This document shows positions 9,802 to 17,901 of a DNA stretch of 18,032 nucleotides, piece after piece. The stretch comes from Bimuria novae-zelandiae CBS 107.79 (Eukaryota; Ascomycota; Dothideomycetes; Pleosporales; Didymosphaeriaceae). The stretch is taken from positions 1 through 18,032 of the forward strand of contig ML976841.1 of assembly GCA_010015655.1 (NCBI GenBank), written 5' to 3'. The position numbers and the translations under genes are program-made. Position 1 is the stretch's first letter; the number at the start of each line of letters is the position of its first letter. Under the pieces are notes generated by a model, which was not told the DNA's origin, did not search any database, and was given only the letters and a program-made list of their open reading frames with translations.

Positions 9802-9954
9802 GAATATGTTCCTTAGCGAAGATTACAACTCCTCCCAGTCCGCTTATTGGGCCCTTAAGTCATTCGTGGTTGTTGCACTGACAGCCGACAACTCGTTCTG
9901 GACTGGCGCTGAGGGCCAACATCCGACGCCCGAAAATTCTGCATCTATATTATA

Positions 9955-10139
9955 TGTAGCGGTTTCTCTTAAATACCATGTACAGCAGAAGAAGGAACAC
10001 TGGTTCTCTTTAGTAGGGCAAAAAGCCCCTTATCTATATACACGCTAGTGGTGTGATCATCAGGTGATCGAGAGGTGATTGAAAGGTGACCGGAAGGTGA
10101 CCGGAACACGCCATCTCCGAACCATCCAAAACCGTTACA
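9955..10139 (-). repeat. left 185-bp inverted arm
   Basis: Reverse complement of 10582-10766. In its own promoter sense it points left, towards the DUF2264 remnant. Carries AGGTGA units starting at 10062, 10073, 10084 and 10095. Confidence 0.93.
10062..10105 (-). repeat. four 11-bp tandem units (AGGTGAYYGRA-like)
   Basis: AGGTGA recurs with an exact 11-bp spacing at 10062, 10073, 10084 and 10095, with a weaker fifth unit at 10051. The last two units are AGGTGACCGGA twice. The spacing is about one helical turn, as in arrays of protein binding sites. The mirror array is at 10616-10659. Confidence 0.85.
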
Positions 10140-10581
10140 CAAACACACAACCCCAAGCCGCAAAACGACAAAAACAAGAAAAACCAGAAACACGCAGAAG
10201 ACCAGCAAGACCACAAAAACGATAAAGAAGAAAAAGATCCGCACGACCCCAAAGACCGAAAAGACGACCAACAAGAGCAAAACACCCAAGACGAGAAACA
10301 CCCAGAAAACGCAGAAGAGGAGACACATCAAAATAGCACACGCACGAACAGAAACCAAGACAAGGCACCATGTACGACACTGAAATAGACCAAGAACACG
10401 ACTAGTCAACAGCATCAACATCGACAGACCCTACCCGATCTGAAGCAGCGGCAGAAGAATACACCGCAGCAACACCAACACCAGATACGGAGAAGCGAGA
10501 CTCATGCGCCCCTGGAGCACAGACGGAGACATAATCGACGGTAACCCCTTCGGCGCCGCGCGACGGCACAAACAGGAGGAC
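10140..10581. other. 442-bp spacer with a T-free left part
   Basis: On the + strand 10140-10320 contains only two T in 181 bases and is rich in A and C with recurrent AAGACC/AAGACG. Open readings here are by-products of the missing T: a charged Lys/Asp/Gln-rich + frame and a Val/Leu/Phe-rich minus frame. T returns after about 10360. GC rises towards the right arm, which is preceded by a short purine run AGGAGGA. No protein family was recognised. Confidence 0.6.
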
Positions 10582-10766
10582 TGTAACGGTTTTGGATGGT
10601 TCGGAGATGGCGTGTTCCGGTCACCTTCCGGTCACCTTTCAATCACCTCTCGATCACCTGATGATCACACCACTAGCGTGTATATAGATAAGGGGCTTTT
10701 TGCCCTACTAAAGAGAACCAGTGTTCCTTCTTCTGCTGTACATGGTATTTAAGAGAAACCGCTACA
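10582..10766 (+). repeat. right 185-bp inverted arm
   Basis: TGTAACGG...GCTACA. In this sense it runs: TCACC repeat array (10616-10659), TATA-like TATATAGATAAG (10680-10691), about 75 bp, and CTACA end, the layout of U3-R-U5. The bases that follow, GTTATCCTAG, belong to the Gypsy fragment (read as the IN codons for DN on the other strand), so they are not evidence for a primer binding site. Confidence 0.93.
10680..10691 (+). promoter_or_regulatory. TATA-like box in right arm
   Basis: TATATAGATAAG about 20 bp downstream of the repeat array; the mirror copy lies at 10030-10041 on the other strand. Motif match only. Confidence 0.35.
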
Positions 10767-12313
10767 GTTATCCTAGTAGTAGTTAACGAATAGGCGAAGG
10801 CGCTAGTTAAGGTACTAGTTTATAATCTCTATATTACTATTAGTCTAAGGATAATAGGCTATTAAGAGCTTTTACTTAATACCTATAAGCTAACATAGCT
10901 CGCTTATAAATGCTAAGACAAACTACGGGCCTCGATTAGAGATAATAGACCTGGGTGGGCCATACACGCGCCAGATATAGCGATATTACATATCTATAGC
11001 CTGTTCTGCCGTGGTTGTCTTATGATAGGGTAGTGAGAAGCAGCGCTTACTTAGGTAGTTAACTATAATAAAGGTGTTATCGTACCCTTTTTTATTAAGT
11101 AGGAATAACTTAAAGTCTATTAAGACGTCTTATTATACTTGCTCTAGTATTAATAGTAATTTAAGTAGCCCTAGGGTGCAATCGCGAGGTACATAACTCT
11201 ATTAGTAAGCTTTATAGGCGGCAACGTAGATATCTACGTCCTTCGCTAGATTTAGCTAATAGTACTAATTTCTAAGTAGCTAGGCTATCTTTCTTTTTCC
11301 TAGGTAAGTAGTGAGCTGCGTGGCGTGGATAGCTTAGATTAAGTAGGTACGTAAAAAGTTAACTGCTAGGACAACTAATTAGCCCTAATATAGGAGTAGA
11401 CTTTAATTATTTAGTTTTTATAGTGCCTAGGGGTCTATTTAAGCTTTCTCTTATAGCTTTTATAGGCTGTAGTAGTTTTAGTTTACCTTAATTACTTAAT
11501 TAACAAGAACATGCGGATCCTTTATAGAGGGAAAGGCTATAAAAGTGTCTATTATAGTAATCTTAAGCCTTTAATACTATAATCTTTAAGCACCGAGGTT
11601 AGTAAGCTAGGTTATAGCTTCTTACACTATATTAGCGTCTAGCTACTTAGCCTATAAGAAGGCTCTTGTGCGAGCTACTTTATTTTTATTCTTTTAGGTT
11701 TATAGTTTCTCTTGCTTGCGTAATAGCGCGTTAGCCACTACGTTAGTAGTGCCTAGTTAATAGGTAAGCTTAAGGTTAAAGTCTACCACTATTATAGCCT
11801 AGCGTATCTGCTATAGAGTGAGCTCTCGCTTAGTTAAGAAGTACTTAAGCGCTTAATAGTTAGTAATAGTGTTAAATAGCTTAGTAGTCTATAGGCTAAT
11901 AAGCTAAGACCTCTACTTTTTAAGGCTATAGATTATAGCGAGTATCTCTTTATTATAAATATTATAGTTTATCTACAGGCTACTTATAGTCTTAAAGTAA
12001 AAAGTAATAGGTCGCTAGAGACTATTATCCTGTAGTTAAGAGAGTACGCTAGCTACAACTCTATTACTAGCATTAGTTTCTATGCGCGTTAGGCAATAGG
12101 GCGAGTAGTAAGCAAGAACGTTGTTTAATAATATAAGGTCTTTAGCTTACTAGAAGGCTGCGAGTTCGCGCTTACTAAAGGTATACTAGGCGCCTTTCTT
12201 AAGTAGCTTTATAAGTAGCTAGATAATGCGCCTATAGTCCTTAAGGAAGGTCCTATAGAAGTTATAAAAGTCTAGAAATAACTATACGCTTTTAACTAAG
12301 GTAGGTACTAGCT
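10767..12313 (-). pseudogene. Ty3/Gypsy pol fragment (RT end, RNase H, integrase), RIP-degraded
   Basis: Read on the minus strand in one frame with many TAA/TAG stops. From 12313 downward: PTLVKSV*LFLDFYNFYR, the end of a Gypsy reverse transcriptase (usual VQSFLGFANFYRRFI); RNase H RIETNASNRVVASVLS near 12063-12086 and NYNIYNKEILAIIYSLKK; then the integrase zinc region (HATQL, later a CxxC-like KAY block with Cys lost), core IDFKLF with first Asp kept, GYDNTFIIV, VYGPPRSIISNRGP near 10925-10962 with second Asp read as Asn, and NIEI with the Glu kept. The frame ends at ...RLRLFVNYYQDN, where a Trp is expected, exactly where the right inverted arm starts. No LTR, gag or 5' pol is linked. It is dead sequence. 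Confidence 0.87.
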
Positions 12314-12564
12314 TGTTATGAGGCTCTCACACCTTATTCCGATCTGGATTAGGGCGGTAAGGTATCGTGGTGCTTCACGGATTATTTAGTAGTACAAGTT
12401 AATGCGACACTTAGCGCGGCTAGACAATCTAATCTTATAATAAATAAGATAACTATTAGTCTATATAGGAGAACGTACTCGCACAGAAGATATATAAGTT
12501 AACTACAAGGAAGGAAACAATAATAGGAAAGTCGCCACACTATATACTAGCCTATTCCTTCTTC

Positions 12565-12609
12565 GTAGTCCCGCCAAGGCCCTATAGTCCCAGGGACTAC
12601 GGTAGTCCC
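12565..12609. repeat. cluster of inverted TAGTCCC/GGGACTA units
   Basis: GTAGTCCC (12565-12572), TAGTCCCAGGGACTA (12585-12599, perfect around one base) and GGGACTACGGTAGTCCC (12593-12609, perfect 8-bp arms around one base) overlap. A further GGGACTT follows the insertion at 17913-17919. These can fold into alternative hairpins 10 bp from the Copia-2 target site. Confidence 0.75.
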
Positions 12610-12614
12610 ATAGG

Positions 12615-12619
12615 ACTTC
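12615..12619 (+). repeat. target site duplication ACTTC, left copy
   Basis: Directly precedes the Copia-2 5' LTR; exact copy at 17897-17901. Confidence 0.93.
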
Positions 12620-12794
12620 TGTAGCCACGTGACTTACGTTAGAGGTAGTGTGTAGAAGGTTCCATCTAGGTGCACAGACCACTAGCCTTAAGATAAAGCT
12701 CTCGCCCGCTCCTTTCTTCCTTAATAGACTCCTCACTCCACTCTTTTTGCAGATAGTAATATAGCTTGTTAATTATCCTGCCTGCCAGGTTACA
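12620..12794 (+). repeat. Copia-2 5' LTR (175 bp)
   Basis: TGTAGCCACG...CCAGGTTACA. Mutated relative to the 3' LTR at 12689, 12722, 12723, 12757 and 12771. Confidence 0.95.
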
Positions 12795-12807
12795 GTTATA
12801 AGCCTGG
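12795..12807 (+). other. Copia-2 primer binding site
   Basis: GTTATAAGCCTGG begins at the first base after the LTR, the same motif as in Copia-1 although the LTRs are unrelated. It fits half-tRNA priming from an anticodon arm rather than a tRNA 3' CCA end. Confidence 0.6.
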
Positions 12808-13014
12808 CTGTTAACTTTAACTACTATAGCTACTAAGTAGCACCTAGCTATTAACTTTAATTACTGTATTAGCTACTACACGCGTACTAACGAGCTACTA
12901 AGGAGCTATTAGTAAGCTATTAATAGAGCTACGTTACTAATTAAGCTACCTTACTAAGCCTCGAGCACGCGTTCCGTACTAAAGAAGAGCCCTTTTAGGA
13001 GCTAATAGAGCAAG

Positions 13015-16000
13015 ATGCCTACGACTGAGCTAGATAGACTAGTTACGAGGACGATGGTTATACTTGAGAAGCTAGCGGATTGGGAAGAATAGATTTTCCT
13101 ACGTAAGGATAGCGCTAATCGAAATTATCTCTAGCCTATAGTTAACCTAGATCTTAACGAGGCGGCACTTGAACAGCTTAAGGAGCTAGAGCCCGTGATA
13201 CTAAAGCACTACTATAAAGAGAAAGAGGATGATACTGGCGTTGTACTAAGAGACATGACGACTAAGGAGTTCCAGCGATACTAGCAGGCGGAGAGAGGCT
13301 ACGATTAAGCCTTAGCTAGATATATAATTAAGAGGAAAGCGTTAGACAACTTTACCTAGGAGATTAGTAGAACGATTAGCCGCCACTATATATATCTAAT
13401 ATAGAGCGACGATATAGCGTACGCTTGACTAAAGAGGCTTAAGAAGCACCTTTGCTTATTAATAGCTAAGAGGGAGCTATAGCTTCTAGCAAAGTATTAG
13501 CAATTATAGAGCTAACCCCGTAATAATATTGATACCTGGCTAAATGAATGGCTACACGTTATACGTCTATGTAAAGTAGTAAACCTACCTAACGTTATAT
13601 CGCCGTGAGTACAGCGCGACTTTCTACTCGCTATTAAAGGACTTAATAATACGTGGGCAACTACTTAGTAAGCTAATCTATTTAAAGTATAGATTAAAGG
13701 ATAACCTGTTAAGAGCCTTAATAACCTTATTACTTAATTCACTATGTACTGGCGCTCGACGAGACTAGTAGCGTCGTCGCTTGGTACCTTTGCTACACTA
13801 GGCATCAATCAGAGCTCCGACGAGCCACAGGCAACAGAGAACAAAGACAAGAAGGATTAGGATAAGAAGCCTTAGTGTCTATGTGGTCTCAATCATCGAT
13901 TCTAACACTGTTAGTACCTAGGAGCGAAGGGCAAGCCTTAAGGATAGACGTCTAAACTAGAGATATAAGAGCGGTTTAATAAGGCTATAGCAAGTCGATT
14001 AACATTTAGAGGAGCTATAAAGGTAGTACTTAAGGTAAATAAGAGCGTAATAAATGCTAAAGACTAAGTAGCGTTAGCCTTGACAGCACTACGATAGTTT
14101 AATAATTATACACCTACGCTTAACACGCTAAATAGTTATATATTATAGCTTATAATAAGCTTTAATTGCGCAAGCGAGCAGACAGTTAAACCAAGTCTAA
14201 TTAACTAATAGATTTTAGACCTAGGATTGAACACACACGTTACGAATAGCAGAGCCTATAGTTGGAAGAAGCGAGCTAATAGGATAGGTGAAATTATTAA
14301 GGCTAGAGACTAAGAGCTATTAATACACGAGTGGGGAGACGTTACCCTACTTATTAATACGCCTAGAGGCATAGAGCAGATAGAGTTTACCTACGTTGCC
14401 TATATCCTAGGATTCCTTACTAACGTTGTTGGCCTGTCACGCTGTCGATTAATTAGCATTTATTTTAACTTAGGTAGAGACTACTTATACTAAAAGAGCT
14501 GGAAGAACGTGGTTTGTAAACTTAACTATACTAGTAGCTACTAGTTAATAGATGCTAAAGGCATAAAGAGACTAGATACTAGTTCTTTACTCGCGGCCTT
14601 AGCACATGCGCGCAAGAAGCCTTTATATAAGCTAAAGAAGTAACTGCAGCTCACTGTAGAGGAAGCACATGTTATGTGGGGCCATGCTGGCAGAGAGGCG
14701 ATCGAGCACCTGCCTGAGAACGTTAATAGCTTATATATTACGGACAGTTAAGCACCAAAGTGGAAGGACTGTAAGACGTATATATAGTTAAAGTTAACAA
14801 AGATTATTAGTCAAAGACTACCTTAAGAACTAGCAACTTAACTATTCCAGCGTATTAGCATAAATCTGATACAGCTTTTAGAGCGAGGAGAGCGTTGCTA
14901 TAATAGCGATTAGTATCTATTCTACGCTTTCGATTAGCACACAAAGTGGCATGAAGGATGCTATATACTAGACAAGAAAAAGGCTACTCTAACTAAGGTC
15001 TTTTAACGATTGCTAGCTAAGATTAAGCACTAATTCTAGAGCTAAGTTATTATTATAAGGCTAAATATGGAGACTAGATACGTCGAACTGCTAGAGCTTT
15101 ATAGAGAACTCGGAATTACCGTCGAAGCTAGAGCTACTAAAGCTTAGAGCGAAGCCATTAAACGTGCAGGCAGATCTATTATAATTTAAGGTAGAGCTAT
15201 ACGCCTACACGCAGGTCTGCTAAAGGCATATACTAATAAGTACGTTATGTTAGCTATATACTTACTTAATTATACACTAACTAAAGCGATACGATAGGAA
15301 TGCCCGTACACAAAAGTTAAAGGGGTGAAGCTATTAGTTACTCACCTTAAGGTGATTGGAGCGAGAGCCTATATACTTAATAAGAAGCTACCTAGGGGAG
15401 ATAAGCTCGAATCTCGAGCCCTAATTAGCCACCTGGTAGGCTTCGACTCAACCAATATATACCGAGTATAGTTACCAACAATTAGACGAGTGATACGAAC
15501 TCGAGACGTTGTCTTTCTGCGAGGCAAGCTCTACGACGAGCAAGAGAAGTACGTAGAGAAGAGCTATATCCGTAAGGCAGCAAAAGTGCTCGATATTAAG
15601 GAAACTCCTAATTATAGTAACATATTAATCGATCAGCTATCTACACCAGAAGACTATTTATATAGGCCTAAGCCTAAGCCTAACTCTAAATTCGAGGCTG
15701 AGATTAAGGATACTCAGCCAGCTCTTATCACTCCAGAAGTGACGCCAGAGGCAGCGCTAGAAGAGCAAAGAACGCGCCAATCTACAGATTAACTAGACAA
15801 CACAGGCTAGGGAAAAGGGTACGCTCTAGCTCTAAAAGGAGAAGAACTAGATTAAAAGTCAAATAACGCAAGACAACGAGACAAGATTAGCAGTTAACTA
15901 TTATAAGAGAACGTAATAGAAGGCAAGCGAAGCCGAAAGCTAAAGAGCTTTAGTACGTACCTAGTAACATTCGCGGCTTGTATTAACCCTATAGTACTAA

Positions 16001-17700
16001 TAAAGATACTTAGCAAGGTGCTAAAGACTTAACTACACCACGATTAGCTGCCACTAGAGCTAAAGAGGTGGAAGGATCTAAATTATTATCTATTTAGTGC
16101 TAAGTTCAAGAGGGCAAGCCAAAAAGAGATTAATTATATTATCGGCCGTAGATGCTTTAGAAGAGCTCTAGAGGCTACTAAGCAAGCAGATGCGGAGGTG
16201 CTACCACTTATATAGGTATTCTCGTACAAGTTTGACGAGGATAGATACCTCTACAAGTTCAAAGCTCGACTGGTTGTCCGAGGAGATCTGCAGCAAGACT
16301 AGGGTAACACGTACGCAGCAACGCTAGCTGCAAAGATTTTTAGATACCTTATCGCCCTAGCAGCAGCATTTGGCCTGGATCTATACCAGTACGATGTACT
16401 CAACGCCTTTCTTAACGCATTACTTGATTAAACTACCTACGTACGCTGTCTAAAAGGATATAAGAAAGTATTTATAAAATTACTAGAACTTAAGCGAGCT
16501 CTATACGGACTCCGTAACGCGCCTCGACTATGGTACAAGCATCTCACTACAACACTAAAGAAGATAGGACTGAAGCAGGTGCCTAGAGTGCCCCGTCTAT
16601 ATAGTAGTAATCAGCTCATCGTCTTCTTCTTTGTCGATGATATAGTGGTGGCTGTATCTCGCAGCAATCAAGACGCATATCGTCGATTCGACACATAACT
16701 GAGAGCGACCTACGACGTACGATACTTAGGAGAACTAAAGTGGTTCCTAGGCATACGCGTTATCCGAAACCGTGAGCAGAAGCGAATCTGGCTACTTTAA
16801 GATAGCTTTATTAATAAAGTAACAAAGAAGTACAACATTACAAGCATGAAATATCTAGCAGTACCGCTAGTAGACGGACATCTTGGCCCAAGTATAGAGG
16901 AGCCAGACGATCAGCGTACGAAACTCTATTAAGAGCTTATCGGATCACTAGCCTACATAGCGATGTACACACGACCTGACGTCGCACATGCTCACTCAGA
17001 GCTATCTCGTTACCTACAGAATCCAGGCCAGAAGCATGTCAGCGCAGCATATCATGTCTGGAAATATCTAATCGGCACGAAGAGGTTAGCTATAGGAGCT
17101 TATAGAGACTTTGGCAGTCGAACTACCTACCTGAGTTCGAGCTTGGGGGGTGCAGAACCAGCTGACAGAGAGCCACTGTTCTACGGAGCATCAGACGCAG
17201 CTTTCGCAGACGACCTAGAGACCAGGCGAAGCTCACAGGGATACCTTTTTATGCTCTACGGCATGCCTATCGATTGGAAAGCGACATTGCAGCGCTTAGT
17301 TACCAAGTTAACCACTAAGGTAGAGCTTCTAGCTCTATCAACAGCTGCTAGCGAGCTTCAAGCATGGAACCGTCTATTTAAGCACATTAAATTTGACCTA
17401 GAGATTACGCTAACTATCTACTGCGATAACCTACAGACAGTAGGTATTATCACGAAGGACGACGACAAGCTATTTATAAAACTACGCTACGTCGACACTC
17501 ACTAGCATTAGCTAAGATAAGAGCAGATAGAAGGACGCGTATTAATTTAATAAAAGCCTATAAATTAGATACTAGCTAACGGACTTACTAAGAGCCTTGT
17601 GCGTTAAAAGCACGCTAACTTTGTAAGGCATCTTAGCATGCAAGACGTTAATAAATATCTATAGGAGAAGCTTGATAGAGAAGATTAGCTTTAGTGTAGG
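13015..17700 (+). pseudogene. Copia-2 gag-pol polyprotein relic
   Basis: ATG 13015 (MPTTELDRLV) opens one frame that continues to about 17700, broken by many TAG/TAA stops. In order: gag; zinc knuckle CLCGLNHRF*HC at 13876-13911; protease DLGLNTH at 14218-14238 (probably once DPGSNTH); integrase WGHAGREAIEHL, core RISINLIQL with first Asp read as Asn (14863-14865), later AIKRAG where a Glu is expected; integrase tail and linker, open as 15490-15792 (VIRTRDVVFL...); reverse transcriptase LPLI*VFSYKFDEDRYLYKFKARLVVRG-type block, FVDD at 16630-16641; RNase H open from 16963 to 17505 with GASDAAFADD, Glu in TTKVELLAL (17323-17325) and CDN (Asp 17425-17427) all kept. The rest to about 17700 (NGLTKSLVR, HLSMQDV) is readable past stops. 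Confidence 0.92.
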
Positions 17701-17712
17701 TACACCGTAGCT

Positions 17713-17719
17713 GGGGGGG
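17713..17719 (+). other. Copia-2 polypurine tract
   Basis: A run of seven G, followed by TG and the 3' LTR at 17722. Confidence 0.75.
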
Positions 17720-17721
17720 TG

Positions 17722-17896
17722 TGTAGCCACGTGACTTACGTTAGAGGTAGTGTGTAGAAGGTTCCATCTAGGTGCACAGACCACTAGCCTCAAGATAAAG
17801 CTCTCGCCCGCTCCTTTCTTCCTCGATAGACTCCTCACTCCACTCTTTTTGCAGATAGCAATATAGCTTGTTGATTATCCTGCCTGCCAGGTTACA
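17722..17896 (+). repeat. Copia-2 3' LTR (175 bp)
   Basis: Same length as the 5' LTR, 170 of 175 identical. Keeps C/G at all five differing sites, so it is nearest to the integrated sequence. Followed by ACTTC. Confidence 0.95.
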
Positions 17897-17901
17897 ACTT
17901 C
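17897..17901 (+). repeat. target site duplication ACTTC, right copy
   Basis: Exact copy of 12615-12619. Confidence 0.93.

Larger units (their letters stand above)
8626..9954 (+). pseudogene. DUF2264-family protein, 3' end missing
   Basis: Recognised by the family's usual N terminus MPPLSGFSDNP at ATG 8626 (context CACCTATGCC). Then come [105 protein letters not shown]-type end of exon 1, then after an intron [38 protein letters not shown] and, after a second intron, [21 protein letters not shown]. Biochemical function of the family is unknown to me. Spliced coding left is about 406 codons; homology stops near [13 protein letters not shown] and the frame enters the inverted-arm element at 9955, ending at a TGA-free chimeric tail with stop at 10046-10048. 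Fungal members are longer, so the C terminus is lost. No RIP-type stops. Confidence 0.83.
9955..10766. mobile_element. 812-bp element with identical 185-bp inverted arms, LTR-like, unclassified
   Basis: Positions 9955-10139 (TGTAGCGG...CCGTTACA) and 10582-10766 (TGTAACGG...CCGCTACA) are exact reverse complements, as far as I could compare base by base. Each arm has TG...CA ends, an array of 11-bp repeats and a TATA-like box, the content of an LTR promoter, yet the arms are inverted rather than direct. The spacer is 442 bp. No clear target duplication flanks the whole (TTATA left, GTTAT right) or either arm. Options: a foldback or long-TIR non-autonomous DNA element, two LTRs of one family brought together in opposite orientation, or a rearrangement scar. 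It separates the DUF2264 break from the Gypsy fragment. Confidence 0.75.
12314..12619. other. unassigned AT-rich segment, LTR-like at its start
   Basis: Gypsy homology stops at about 12313 and a segment starting TGTTATGAGGCTCTCACACC follows, with GC-richer first 80 bp and TATA-like CTATATAGGAG near 12461-12471. It could be the start of another LTR. It is cut at 12619 by Copia-2, and 17902 onward should be its continuation. The base string TAGCT precedes it at 12309-12313 and recurs at about 18011, which could be a target duplication, but the bases before the second copy (GTC) do not give the CA end of an LTR. An open frame at 12503-12736 crosses the LTR boundary and is not a gene. Confidence 0.4.
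12620..17896 (+). mobile_element. Copia-2: complete but RIP-damaged Ty1/Copia LTR retrotransposon
   Basis: A 5277-bp element with two 175-bp LTRs (TGTAGCC...GGTTACA), primer binding site, polypurine tract and a perfect ACTTC duplication. The LTRs differ at five sites, all transitions with T/A in the 5' copy, in contexts CA to TA, TG to TA or CG to TA. Domain order and single-frame gag-pol match Copia-1, but LTRs and much of the protein differ, so it is a separate family of the same lineage. The 3' half has fewer stops than the 5' half. Confidence 0.95.

Noticed and set aside
10062..10105. CRISPR-like array
   Set aside because: Units are 11 bp with no spacers, inside a mirrored arm in a fungal transposon context.
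9969..10421. Minus-strand ORF with a long Val/Leu/Phe-rich, membrane-like protein
   Set aside because: It is the complement of the T-poor spacer and runs into the inverted arm. The hydrophobic composition follows from base bias, and there is no family similarity.
10504..10752. Plus-strand ORF of 82 codons in the inverted element
   Set aside because: Most of it is the right arm, which looks like promoter or LTR sequence; no similarity to a protein family.
10767..10776. GTTATCCTAG after the right arm as a primer binding site
   Set aside because: The same bases encode the last residues (DN) of the Gypsy integrase on the other strand, so they belong to that fragment. Resemblance to the GTTAT start of the Copia sites is likely chance.
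12503..12736. Minus-strand ORF of 77 codons
   Set aside because: It crosses the Copia-2 LTR start and its target duplication, so it cannot be an ancestral gene.
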